Below are positions 10,582 to 22,129 of a stretch of DNA of 64,000 bases, in pieces (position 1 is the first letter of the stretch; the number at the start of each line of letters is the position of its first letter). Under the pieces are notes generated by a model. The model saw only the letters and a list, made by a program, of their open reading frames with translations, was not told the origin of the DNA and searched no databases. The DNA is from Ceratothoa steindachneri (Eukaryota; Arthropoda; Malacostraca; Isopoda; Cymothoidae), in assembly GCA_963969495.1 (NCBI GenBank), contig OZ018337.1, forward strand, positions 80,214,648 through 80,278,647, given 5' to 3'. The position numbers and the translations under genes are program-made.

Positions 10582-11449
10582 ACAAAAAACAAAAAGCGAA
10601 ACGGGGACCGACCGACCGACATAGAGTCGCCCGCAAATAGACTCGCTCGTGACTAAAAAGAGGGGGTTTTTTTAAACGTTTTATTCATTTTTAAAGAACA
10701 TCACCGTGTACTATTTATAACATAATGCCAGACTTATTATACTATGCAATATGCTCTAGTGAAATTTTCTATATTTTTATTATATATAGTAATATCATAT
10801 ATAATAATAATATACAAAATCAGGAAAATGAATAATTATTTTGTCTCGGCTTTGTGCTTAAGGGCAAAAACCTATTACTATTTTTTTACATCCCCGCGGG
10901 GCCCGTAGCACGTGCTGCATGTGCTACTAGGTTAAACCGACCCTGCCAGGAACGAGTGCATAACATGATCGTCAGTGCTTGAAAGTAACCGAAATTAATT
11001 AGAGTAGCGCTAAACAGGGTCATCTTGCAAAATGTAAGGCCGGAGTATATCTATTGTATGCTTTTCCTCAATAAAATTTATTATAGCACTATTATTTCAT
11101 CGTATTCTTAATGATCTATCTCTAATAAAACCATACTTTTTTCTGAGTTCTTTCATATATATTGAAGGATAATGTCCAGAGGAAGGAAGATAAGATTTCG
11201 GCACATAAGAAAAAGAATTGAGTAACACTTGACTACTCTGACACTTTTCTAAATGACATTTTTAATAATTTTATTTTGGTGAAAGGAGAGAGCAGTGGCG
11301 TAGCTAGGGATTTGGGGGCCCGTGGGCATTATTTCCTTTGAGAGCTCCAACATACGAATGTTTGATATCATGAAATACAAGAAGACAACTACTCTTGCAA
11401 TATTGTTGGTGAATTCTGTTATGTCTGATAGTGTGTCAAATAAAAAATA
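10582..11449. other. No gene; hAT-like terminus near 11292
   Basis: Mostly AT-rich unique-looking DNA. At 11292 the sequence AGTGGCGTAGCTAGG resembles the outer end of many hAT elements (CAGTGGCG...), but no matching opposite end or 8-bp duplication was found nearby. Confidence 0.4.
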
Positions 11450-11682
11450 AGTAAGACACTTTAATGGGGAATACTTATGTATAATAAAGTAAAATAAACT
11501 ACAAAATGTCAAACCGAGATATTACATATTGAATAAATATACTAGTCAAAATTCATATTAATACATTCCATCAGTCTGATACAGCAACAATAAAAGTAAT
11601 TAATAAGACGCTTTATTACCGAATACTTATGTATGATGACAAGAAATAAACTACAAAATGTGAAATCGAGATATTAAATTAA
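11450..11682 (+). repeat. Direct repeat pair, about 80 bp units
   Basis: The units at 11450-11530 and 11604-11682 share GAATACTTATGTAT, AAATAAACTACAAAATGT and CGAGATATTA in order, about 154 bases apart. They have no coding content. Confidence 0.75.
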
Positions 11683-13118
11683 AAATTTATATAGATTCAC
11701 GTCGTGCTTTCTGTGCAACAAAATTATCTCTTAAAAAAAATTGGAAACTCCTATTTAGACTGATTATAAAACAAAGCCTGTAGAAACGGCATCACAAAAA
11801 TTTCATTTTTAAGTAACTTCTTATACTTTGCTATGTTTAACCGTTTTATTAACCGTTTTTGTCATTCAAAAACGGATGATGACACTCGTTTGGGGCTTCC
11901 CTTCCAATGGGAGCCCGGGGTAACATTTAAATCTGTTCCCCTCTCCCCTACACTTACCTACGTCAGTGGGAGAGAGATCGAAAAACAAAATTCATTAATT
12001 AATTTCTGGTTCTTACACGAAACTACCGATATGTAGTCATCTTTTAAGCCTTTGACTCGATAATATGGCGTTTAGTAAATGTAGTTCAATTGATTTCAGT
12101 ATGACTATGGCAACAAAGGTGAAGCCTTCTTTGAGGCACCATGAACACTGAACAATGAAGATAGTAAATATATGTTATTTGAAAGGTGTGTAAAGAATAG
12201 ATATGATTGAACTTTTAAAAAATTGTTCTGTAATAGATAAGTTGCATATTGGCAAGTTCTTTGAGTAGGAGAGTAATAATAAGACGGGGTCAGAACTTGA
12301 AAAATAAAAGACAAAGGTGTAGATTTAATTTTAGAAAATATTTATCAATAGAATGGTAGATTTCTGGAATGAATGATCGCAGGTTATAGGTAGTTTTAAT
12401 TTAAATATTTACCAAAGCGGAGATATGGGGAGGGAAGATTATTGTGGCTTTAGAGTTTTGTTATGGTGGAGGAATTGCGCATATTTAGGATGTTATTATA
12501 ATGTAGTTGCATGGTTGGGCTTTTCATAAGCCTTGATTTCCAATGACTTGCTGGGTGAATTCTAGGCTTACTCCTATGGATGCAGTTCATAGGGGGGTTG
12601 TTGGTGGTTGGGTACAGTTGCTAGTTGCTTAATTCGTATGGCCCCTGATGGATTTTGCTATCAATTAAAATATGTTATTCTTCAGCTTAATGAGCAACTG
12701 AATAAAATGTAAATTAATCATGGGAATGCGGGTTTCCATTACTTCAGTGATGCTTCGCTATTAATTTCATCCTTAGCTCTATAATTTAACTTGGTGAATT
12801 TTTGAAATTTTTGAAAATGTTTTTTTTTGCTTAGTGGACAAGTAACCTTTGATGTTTTGGGGTTTAGGTTTATTTGAAACTTTTATTCGCAGGGCTGTTT
12901 TTTGTATGTTTCGAGCTTTTATCAAAGTTCTTTATAAGAGTTCAGAAAAAATAAATATAATTATCGAATGATTTGGAATAAAAAAAACATACAAATCGTG
13001 AAGTTCAAAAAATGTATTAAAATTAGGGCTTTGGCGCTTTTTTACTATCATTTCGTATATAAAACAAATTTAGATGGAAAAAGAGATCTGACGAAGGTTT
13101 TTCTATATATCAAACCGT
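11683..13118. other. AT-rich stretch, no gene recognised
   Basis: Only short frames without any domain are present, and no LTR, terminal repeat or RNA gene was seen. Confidence 0.5.
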
Positions 13119-13345
13119 GTGAAATAACTTTAAAAAAAGGTTTCCTTGTGTCTATGTTAAAAAAAGTGTTTGGAAAATTCTTAACTATATATAAATCTTC
13201 AAGGGACAAAGACAATATAATAAAAGGTGAAATAACTTTTAAAAAATGTTTCAGGGTATCTATGTTGAAAAAGGTGTTCAGGGTGTTAAAATAGGCCGTA
13301 GGCCAGACGCCGAAGATGTGCCTGTGGAACCAAGTTCTTTCTGTA
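13119..13345 (+). repeat. Duplicated module and interspersed repeat (copy 1)
   Basis: The module GTGAAATAACTTTAAAAAAA ... TCTATGTTAAAAAAAGTGTT (13119-13173) recurs at 13228-13284. The second module passes into GGTGTTCAGGGTGTTAAAAT, GGCCGTAGGCCAGACGCCG and GTGCCTGTGGAACCAAG. The same string of boxes occurs on the minus strand at 23455-23604, so this is a dispersed family of unknown class. Confidence 0.7.
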
Positions 13346-13440
13346 AGAAAGAATACGAAGTATGGCTTGTCATTATTATTACATATCCGCTTAAAAATAC
13401 ATATCTTGAGATTTGTCACTCCCATTTGGCCACTTGGTAA

Positions 13441-14384
13441 ATATTTCCAAAATGTAGAGCAAGGCCTATTTCACGCGGCCTTAAAATAGGGATCATTTTG
13501 AGATAACTATGCTATTTTTTTTATTAAACCGTACGACTCTACTTGTTATATGTCATAACGGCCGTATGCTAAGAAAAATGTGAAATGCACTTTTATCAGA
13601 TTTAGTATAGCTACACAATTATTTATAAATTTATTATATGCAAAAGGCTATCGGATCGTTACATCGAAATCGAAAATTATGAAGCGTTAGAATAAGTACC
13701 GTAAAATTAGGCTGGGAAAAGTGAGAATCGTGACATCTTTCAATTATCTCTATGCGAATTAAATCAAAATTGCTTAAATAGTCATTTGCTATAATTATAA
13801 ATAGGAAAAAATTTAAGTTTCTATTTTACAGATTTTCTCGAAACAATTCTAAAATTGAAATGAGAAATCAGTTAATATTGAAAGGTTTGACGCGATGGTG
13901 TTCTCTGACTTGGTCTGAGTTGGGTGGAGGAGGGGGAGGCGGGTATCACCTATTTGCATTATTTTTGAACCTTTTATTTCTCAGTGAAACCCTACAGTTT
14001 AACCTTCCAATGCCGGATGGCCATTTTTTTTTAACCTTTAAAAAGATATATATTCCTAACCTTATATTTATATTAAATAACAATAAATTTTGTATTCATT
14101 GACTCAAGTCCTTTTAATGCAAGTCGTTGTAGTGGAAACTGTTTGGCAATCATTTGTCTTACATAAATATTGGAATTTTTTTCAGGATAGATCTTTCTTA
14201 TAGTAAGTGAACATGTTCCATTATTTCTGAGTTTTTCTAAGTATTTTTGTTTCGTGATTTCAATATTCGTTGTGAGAAAGGTGGTGCATATTGCATTATA
14301 AAATTATGTGCAAAAAATCGCATTTGTCATTATTAATACAAAATAATCATATTTGAACATAATGGTTATTCAATGTGTGTCAGA
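13441..14384. other. No gene recognised
   Basis: AT-rich sequence with a short G-rich patch at about 13920-13945. No domain, terminal repeat or RNA gene could be supported. Confidence 0.5.
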
Positions 14385-17190
14385 AAGTGACGAGACTTCT
14401 TTCTCTTCACCTTTACCCACTCTTACGTGGGGTCGGCGTTTCTGACAGGCCTTAGCCACTCGCTCCGGTTCTGCGTGTCTTCTCCTGAGAGTCCCTTTCT
14501 TTTCAGGTCTTCCCTAATATTTTCCATGGAACGTCTTTTCGGCCTTCCACGGTTACGATTTTCCTCTACCCATAGGTGGGCGTTATCGCAATAAATTATC
14601 GCGATAGCGATATCGGGTTATCGGTTATCCGATATTTTTTTCGCATTATCGATTGGGCGGTATCGTCGATACTTTTGGTTCCTAACTAGCGATAATCGAT
14701 AATTTCAGTTTTTGGTTCCAGTTTAGCACAGGGGCGAGCCGCGCGTGACTTGGAGGTAGAAATAGGTAGGTCCGAGCTGGAAGGAGGATCCTCAAAACCT
14801 ATGAGGAGATGCAGGAAAGCCTCACCAGGTAAGAAATTAAGAAACAGTATTCAAATATTCGTACTATTGTATTATAAAATAACGCTATATATATATAATC
14901 AATATTGTATTATAATTTTGGATGTATCGATTTATCGGTTATCACCTTATTGGGCGATAAATTTATCGCCAGTTATCGATAATCGGTTATCGGCGATAAA
15001 GTTATCGTCATCGATTTATCGGTTATCGTGATACATTTTTTTCGTTATCTCGCCCACCTATATCTCTACCTCCATCTGCATCAACCTCTTCCCTACAACC
15101 GTATTCTCTCGTTTCATCACGTGCCCATACCACTGTAGTCTTTTTTCCTGTATTTTCTTTTAAATTTATGTCACTTTTATTGTTCCTCTTATCCATCCTC
15201 GTCACTCCACAAGTCCACCTCAGCATTTTCATCTCGGTGACTTCCAGCTTCCTCTCTTGGGTCTTCTTTATTGCCCATGTTTCCGCTCCGTATAACAGTG
15301 CTAGCCTAACCACTGTATTATACACTTTTCCCTTTGTTCTTATGTTAATTTTTTCTCACATACTATTCCAGATGTTTTCTTCCAATTATTCCACCCCACG
15401 TTGATACTATGGGCAATATCAGCGTCCAAATTTCCATCACTTGTCATGGTGGACTCCAAATAACCAAAATTCCTCTCTTTTCAAGATTTCCTCCTGCATT
15501 CTAAGCTCTCCTTCGGTGTCATCTAAGAAACTCAGATACTCCCTTTTTCTCCTACTGATTTTCAGCCCCCTTCCCTCTAATGCTTCTCTCCAAAGATTCA
15601 GCTTCCCTTCAATCTCTAATCTACTAGTGCCGCATAAAACAATGTCATCAGCAAAAAGCATGCACCAGATGGACTTGTCCCTTATCCCTTCAGAAATGAC
15701 ATCCATTATTAAGTCGAAGAGTTATGGGCTTAGGGACGACCCTTGGCGTAAACCGACTTTGAGAGTAATCCATTCTGTCAGGCCCACACAGCTTCTTACT
15801 CGAGTTCTAGCATCAAAATACATATCCTGTATCAGGCGAACATACTTTTCTGGCACACCTTTACTTCATACATATCTATACTTCTTGTCGTGGAATCCTG
15901 TCTTACGACTTTTCTAGACCAATAAAAACAATGTGTAATCATTTTCCTTTACCCGGTATTTCTCCATTGTCTGTCTTAAAGCGAAGATTGCGTCAGTTGT
16001 TCCCAGGCCAGGCATGAAACCAAATTGCTCATCCCCTATTGCTGTTTCATTCCTTAATCTTGTTTCTATTATTCTTTCCCAGAACTTCATAGTGGGTGAC
16101 ATTAACTTTATACTCCTATAGTTCACACATTCGTGGATGTCACCCATATCTTTATATATTGGTACTATGATACTATCTCTCCATTCGTCTGGTAATTTTT
16201 GTTCCAGGTAGATTTTCCTCATCAGATCCCACAGCATGTCTACACCCTCATCGCCTTCCATACTTCTGCTGGGATACAATATGGCCCACTTGCTTTCTCG
16301 TTCTTCATCTTTTTCAGCACCATTCTTACCTCCTCCCTAGTTATCTCTGGTGTCAGACCCACATTTGGGACTCCCTCCCGATAGGTGGCTCTGGTATTTT
16401 CTTCGTTGAGTAGTTTCCCATAGTGATTCTCTCACCTATCCTTGATCTTATCTTCCTCAGTCAACATTATGCCCTGATAATCTTTCACCTGCTTTATGTG
16501 GGTAAAATCCTTCGAAGCTTTGTCTCTTGCCTTCGCAATTCTGTACAAGCTCCTTTCTCTTCCTGGTGTCTCCAATTCTTATTCCACCTTTTTCCAAGCT
16601 CGTGTCTTTGCCGCAGCCACCGCCTTTTTGCACTTGTGTCTGCTAGTTTAAAGCTTTCCCTGTCTTCATGTAATTCAGATAGCTCCCACTTTTCATATAG
16701 TTTTTCCCTTTTATTGCCGCTTGCATTCCTTCATTCCACCACCACGTTTCTCTATTTTCTGGTAGCGACCTTCCTGATGTTTTTCCCAGTACTTTTCCAT
16801 ATTTTCTAATCGCCCTGCTGTTCTCCTCCCAACACGGTTGAATTCCCGCATAAGGCCGAGTTCTATCTACACTCCACTCAGTATCTATCACTACAACTTC
16901 GTGTTTCGCCGCCATACTCCATGTTTAACACCTTACAGTGTCTCACTTCCCTCAGATGTTGTCGCCTATACATAAGAAAATCTATCTGGCTCTCGCTACC
17001 ACTACATAATGCCCTGTCCTTTTCTGGAAGAAAGCATTGCATATTGCTAATTCAAAGGATGTAGCGTAGTCGATCACTCTCTCTCCTTCTTCGTTCATAT
17101 CTCCCATACCCCAGCATCCATGCACTCTATCCACAACGGCTCTCTCTACCTACGTGTCCATTCAAGTCCGTTCCTACAATTAGTTTTTTT
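14385..17190 (-). pseudogene. RTE-type LINE polyprotein (EN tail, RT), decayed
   Basis: Read leftwards it starts with endonuclease-like TDLNGHVGRE (about 17160). It then gives ETWWWNEGMQAAIKGK (about 16750), a linker of RTE elements. The RT begins with LMRKIYLEQKLPDEWRDSII and GFMPGLGTTDAIFALRQ (16000-16230), continues VGLRQGSSLSPxLFDLIMD (about 15740) and LFADDIVLCGTS (about 15640), with the catalytic Asp pair intact. It ends with LLYGAETWAIKK, LRWTCGVTRMD and RNRGRPKRRSMENIREDLK (about 14530). Stops and shifts separate the blocks. A MITE (14572-15061) interrupts the last block, and the frame resumes on its far side. Confidence 0.9.
14572..15061. mobile_element. MITE with TATCG-rich ends inside the RTE LINE
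   Basis: The ends are ATAGGTGGGCG and its exact complement CGCCCACCTAT. Both flanks are rich in repeats of the type TTATCGATAATCGG (14585-14700 and 14925-15045). It has no coding region. It splits the RTE frame between GGRDI and RNRGRPKR. The TSD is unclear: a TA or ATA fits, an 8-bp duplication does not. The class is therefore open. Confidence 0.75.
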
Positions 17191-17225
17191 TTCTACTGGT
17201 ATCGAGTGTGTCTCATTATTTATCT

Positions 17226-17972
17226 GTAGCGACCGGCGTGTACGTCCAAAATAGGACACACATGAGAGTCGCTACACACATAAAGTACAGAGAGAGAGAG
17301 AGAAAAGTAAAGTTAGCGCCGTTTACGAGAATGTCATACGGTAGTAAACGGAGCACAGTTATCTCTGTTAGAGTTGGTCGAGGCAATCTTAGGCAAACAT
17401 TATAATCAAGGCAGAATCCAGAATAAACCGGATAGCTATCACTATTGAACAAATAGAAGACATGTTAGGAATCTGTCTCCATGGCAACATGCCACCGCCC
17501 ACAGAGAATTTTACCCAATAGTTGGAGTGCCTTCCTTATCAATATGTTCGGCAGTAGCCAATCAAAATTCGAGTTATGGTAATACCGACAAATCAACAGG
17601 CCGGTACATAAGATGGAGGTGTGGCTTAGTTGGACGAGGAACTTGTAGGGCGTGGCTTAAATTGAATATATAATTGTGTGAAGCCAGAACAAAGAATTAT
17701 AATTAGGATTACTGTTTTATATAGCAATATATCGCGTTATAGATCGTTCAGTCCGATCTCTCGGATTCGTGTAATTCACGTTTGTATATAGTCGTGTACA
17801 TAACGCAGACATTAAGGTGTACTCCTAAAGGCTCTATTCGTCCGGACTCTTTAGACCTTGCCCGCACTTGACTTCGAACTTAATTTATGTCATAACTTAG
17901 AACTTAAAACTTAATTAAAGAACTTTTGTAAAGTGCAATAAGATCTAGTTCAATAATAATTCTATTTTTGCT
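17226..17972 (+). repeat. LTR followed by a primer-binding site
   Basis: The block opens TGTAGCGACCGGCGTG, a typical LTR start. It contains a TATA-like GAATATATAATTG at about 17664 and AATTAAAG-type signals at about 17914. It ends just before TGGTGACTTCAATATCC (17974), which has the TGGTGAC start of a primer-binding site seen in many gypsy elements. A short start ATGTCGAATAGACG lies at about 18089. Downstream gag-pol is absent, cut by the (TA)n tract at 18151. The first 50 bases also form a stem (TGTAGCGAC with GTCGCTACA). Confidence 0.55.
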
Positions 17973-18145
17973 TTGGTGACTTCAATATCCTGACTTCCTC
18001 AATTTCCCTGCTTCAAAGCCTTATTAATCGGGAAAACAGCCGTTGCGCATTCTCCTCGTTAATCGCAATTCCTTCGACAGTTTGAAAATGTCGAATAGAC
18101 GAAAGTACTAACTCCAATCTGCTTTTTATTCAGTTTCCTTCCGTG

Positions 18146-18150
<5 letters not shown>

Positions 18151-18223
<73 letters not shown>

Positions 18224-18243
18224 TATTTATTTATTTATTTACT
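18151..18243. repeat. (TA)n followed by (TTTA)n
   Basis: About 35 TA units run to 18219 and are followed by about six TTTA units. Confidence 0.97.
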
Positions 18244-19086
18244 TTAAAAGCGCTTTTTTTTTCTCATTTTCCCTCCTTCATTCTCATTCATACTTTGGAT
18301 TTATTAGTGCTACTATGTGGGTTAGTGTTGGGTTGTATGTACCAGTGTTCTGCTCTGTCTTTGTTGTTATGTCGTGAGACTTGATTATGCATGTTGTGTG
18401 TTTAAGTATACCATGATGTCAACACTTCCTCTGAAGCTGGGAAACTGTGATTTTGTGGTCACCTTCTCTCTCTTGTCTGCGGGAATTTCTGAAATATATG
18501 CCAGTCATATCCTTAATGAAATATCATAAATTCATTGGTGCTGGACTCGTTTGCTGTGGTACCCTTCTAATTTGAATTAAACTCCTCAGAAATGAAAGTA
18601 AAGTTCACTTTATGTAAAAATTGAAAAAATAACGAGCTAATTATAATCTGTAAAACTTGATTTATTTTTCCAAGAAGAAATTTCACTTGCAAACTTAATA
18701 ACTTAAAATTTCCTTACTTTCTTAAATATTCAGGTGGGAACGATAAGACAATTCGTCGAATTGAAACCCGTTTCACGCGAAAATATCCTAATCTACAAGC
18801 TATAAGGGCCCTGACTGGAGAGTGCAGCTTGTGACCTTAAAATTCTGCCTCGCAAGAAACAAGGGTTCGAGGCCAACGATACAAAATTACTGATGATAGG
18901 AACACGACTGGCGAAACTATTAAATTATTTCTTAAAAATAGCCTTCAAATTTACTTAATTTAGTGAGTTAATTCTCCAAAGGATTTATTTGAGGGAGGGA
19001 GGGGGGGGGAGGGTCATGAGAGATCAAAGATTTATACAAATCTTAACACGAGGAAAGTCGTCGATGTTAGCACTGAACCACCACTG
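18244..19086. other. No gene; weak B-box-like motif
   Basis: The only notable point is AGGGTTCGAGGCCAAC at about 18868, a B-box-like string without a convincing A box upstream. Confidence 0.4.
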
Positions 19087-19390
19087 AGCGAACTCTAAGA
19101 GACTAACGTTGTGTTCGAATATTCGTGCAAAGTCGGTGACTGCGAACACCGCAATTCAAAGTATATCGGCATAACCTCCACAACCATTTTCAAAGCGACT
19201 GACAGCTCACCTTAAAAAAAAGGGGCGATTAAAAAACACCCCACTCTCATGGCACTACCCTAACCCGTGAAAAGCTGAATAAGGACACCTCCATCATCCT
19301 GAGACTCCCAAACCGCAGAAGATTGCGGATGGCCAAAGCCGTCATTATTCAAATGAAGAAAGCGGCAATTAACGTGCAACTTCAGCCTTC
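19087..19390 (+). pseudogene. GIY-YIG endonuclease-like domain fragment
   Basis: The frame reads VVFEYSCKVGDCEH, then SKYIGITSTTIFKRLTAHL after a one-base shift at about 19200, then GAIKKHHSH and RRRLRMAKAVIIQMKKAAIN. The F-E-Y...Y-I-G pair, the Arg in KRLTAHL and the downstream A-K-A-V-I-I helix fit a GIY-YIG nuclease of the type attached to Penelope-like and related retroelements. It differs from the PLE domains at 28.5, 41 and 63 kb by the C-x3-DC spacing, so it is a different lineage. No RT was found next to it. Confidence 0.6.
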
Positions 19391-20799
19391 CGGCATCGCA
19401 GTGTCTCCGAGTTGACCGCCGTTAAAAGAAGCACGTTTCAAACTTCCATTTTCCTTTGCCTCCTTTGCCAAAGAATTAGATCGGAGTTTAGGTTATTTAG
19501 GCTTTCGGATTTGGGCTAAACATGTAAAGGGGAACCAAATCCACTCTTTACGATGTTCCTCAACCTGCACCAAGAAGCACAAGATCACAAACCGTTAGAA
19601 TTTTTAAAAAAAATAATAAGAATTTTCTTTCTTAAGAGGGAGAACCAGCGGGACAACCAATGTAATTAGTAACTTAGATTATTTTGTTATTATTAACAGC
19701 TATTGATTAATGAATTCGGATTGGCATCTAAGGGTAATATAAATATTGCATGATATTATGATAATATTTGGATTAAAATTAGTTGAAAATTAGAAATGAT
19801 AAATTATAAATATATAGCAATAAATGATAATCATAATAGAATAAATAGTATTTAAAATTGTCCCAGTCAGATCATGAGTTTGATGTGGTAAAATGGAGGC
19901 AGCCAGACGCTAGGCCGTCCTCAAAATCCATGACGCCAACAAAATTTCCTCAATCCTTTACCGACCTCATCGCGGATGGGGCAAATTTAGTCACTAGCCC
20001 AGCGGGAAATGAAAAGGAGACATTATTTAGCCCGGTTATCCAAGAAGCAGCCGATCCCCTAACGCGAAGAGTAGTGGCTAGTGGCCAACATCGAACCATT
20101 ACCTGATCTCCTACCCACCTCGCTAGTAAAAAAAGACAGAAGCTGTTCGTTCACTTAGACCATCTACGAACAATCATGTCCGCCATTGGATTGTTCTTGA
20201 AGTCTTGCAGGCAGGCAAATGAGGGTCCACCCAGCCTCCTTTATTCTCTTTACCACTACGGACCCATTTGTGGATATCCTCAAGGTCCGTGTCTAAGTAC
20301 CATTTTGTTTGTTTTAATGAGATATTCGTCCCCTATTGAAAAGAAGCGTCCTCCTGTTCTTTTTTTTATCCTGAATTTAACCTAAGTTGAAAAAAAAAAG
20401 ATGTTTATCGAATTGAGTTAGCACACATGTGCTCGAAGTTACGCCAACGAACGGCGACTCTAACCAACGAGCACGAGACTATATGAGTAGGAGTGGATTT
20501 AGGTATGGGCAGCCGCCGAGGGGGGCATGGATATTCGGGGGGAGCGAGCACCCAGTACCGAAGCCTGCAAACTATAATGTCTTTCTGAGTATGTCTCGAG
20601 CATACCACCGGGGCGACAACTCCCTCCCTCTCCCCACCCCTACACACAAGTACTCACTGGAAGCGGACAGCATACCAACTAACTTTTTGTGATGATGTTA
20701 TTAATGACTTTACATCAAGGAAGGAAAGAAAGATCAGGCTTTAGATCAAAGTTGTCCAGTATAATGTTTTTTGTATGGTTGAAGTACAATTGTAACTAG
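19391..20799. other. No firm gene; unassigned 82-codon frame
   Basis: A frame at 19858-20106 (MSQSDHEFDVVKWRQPDARP start, TTG-initiated) continues past its stop with KKRQKLFVHLDHLRT. It could be a retroelement tail, but no family could be named. A possible hAT-like end AGTGGATTTAGGTATGGGC lies at about 20491. Confidence 0.35.
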
Positions 20800-20960
20800 A
20801 GGCCGCTCAGAGAATGCATTCTCTACCAACGGTCTGCAGATGGCAGCATTACACAATTTAGCTAGTCCCTATGAAGGGTTTTCATTGAAATATCAAAACC
20901 GGTTGGTGAATTATTCCCTAACATCACTCCGTACCTGCAATATCCGAACAAACCCCGAAA
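20800..20960 (+). repeat. Repeat fragment with a ribozyme-like string
   Basis: The string CCCTATGAAGGGTTTTCATT and then ATATCAAAACCGGTTGG (20876-20915) resembles the one at about 13085-13113 (CTGACGAAGG ... ATATATCAAACCG). Both look like decayed forms of CUGANGA...GAAAC arrangements known from retroelement ends. No full fold is visible. Confidence 0.35.
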
Positions 20961-21149
20961 ATCTCAGTGAGATTCGTTTACTTTTTTTTTAATCCTGCTG
21001 AGAGAGAGAGAAACGGAGCCAAAACCTTATCTTCCCAAACTTCCTTTGGTTTAATAATAAGTATGTTCTCTCCTATTTGTATAGTGAAGGATTTGTGCAA
21101 TTTAGTTATTTTGTTTTCTATTTGATGTCTTTATTTATTCATATATTTA

Positions 21150-21330
21150 TATATCCTAATCGCTGGATCGGCAGTTCGAATCTCCGTCCGGATTCTTTTT
21201 AAGCTGACACTCATTACTAAGGAGGTTACCTCATTGACTGGACATCACATGGTGGGGAGTTGGGACTTGCCCTGGCTGACGTCCGCCTGATAAGCAGCAA
21301 CACAGCAGCTTGATATGAGGACTGAAAACA
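21150..21330 (+). repeat. B-box-containing interspersed repeat (copy 1)
   Basis: It contains GGCAGTTCGAATCTCCGTCC (B-box-like), then GGATTCTTTTTAAGCTGACA and AGGAGGTTACCTC. The same order of boxes recurs at 24850-24976. No A box is visible, so it may be a 5'-truncated tRNA-related SINE. Confidence 0.6.
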
Positions 21331-21659
21331 GCGAACTTTAACTTCTTCTACATGTATGTAGTTTTAAATGTTAAAGTCATACGCTCAGTAAACAAGTTGG
21401 TTTGTACATAATTGTTGGAATGTTTATTCATAAAATTTTAGTTATATATGTTGGAAGGTTGGTCTCATTCCGAAGGGGAGCGCTGAAAGGGGGTTTCGCC
21501 CAGGGCACCATATAGGCTATGACCGCTACTGACTATGAGAAAGGACTTGGACGAGTCCTTTAGGCTGAGTAGGAGTAAGAAACACTAATCCCAACCAAGA
21601 CTCGCAATCCCAAGGTGACACCCGAGAGTGCCGCTTTACAGAAGTAAATTTACAAAAGT

Positions 21660-22120
21660 GTAAGGTGATGAAGTTTGAGGGAGAGGATGGGGTAATGCTT
21701 TAGGTATTTCGTATATATCGGGATTGATAATGGTATGGATGAAGCAGATTGCAACCACAGTATTTTGAATGGTAAGAAAGTTACTGAAGTGATCCAAACT
21801 TGGATGAATGCTAAGAATTTGATTGTGGAATGTGCAAGGAAGCTTGGGTAGAGTATGTTGGTGTCAACGTTTGTGTATGGGAGTTAAAGTATGGTATGGA
21901 AGGGGAAAGTCTCGAGGGTGGGCAGTGCAAAATGACAACTTGAGAGTGGTGTTTGGTGTGCGAATGTCAGATAGAGCTTGAAGTCGGTAAAATGTATAGA
22001 GGATCTACCGTAACTATGAGTGGTTTGTGGTGGTATGGCCGTGTAAGAAGGATTAATGGAACCATAATACCCCCTCTCATGCAAACTCACCTACCAATAC
22101 AGCTCTTAAATGGAAAGGGT
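21660..22120 (+). pseudogene. RTE-like LINE fragment (RT thumb region)
   Basis: Across three frames it reads SKVMKFEGEDG, VIQTWMNAKNLIVECARKLG, MLVSTFVYGS, WKGKVSRVGSAK and CGGMAV. These match the post-catalytic segment of RTE-type LINEs (K-V-M, Y-x-S-E-x-W, R-x-V, W-F-G-H-V). It has many stops and is old. Confidence 0.6.
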
Positions 22121-22129
22121 CTATTTTAA

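Noticed and set aside
15441..16809. Long plus-strand frames (158 and 128 residues)
   Set aside because: They are antisense to the RTE RT on the minus strand, which shows clear motifs.
11292..20510. hAT ends at 11292 and 20491 as borders of one large element
   Set aside because: Both point the same way and no matching inverted partner or 8-bp duplication was found.
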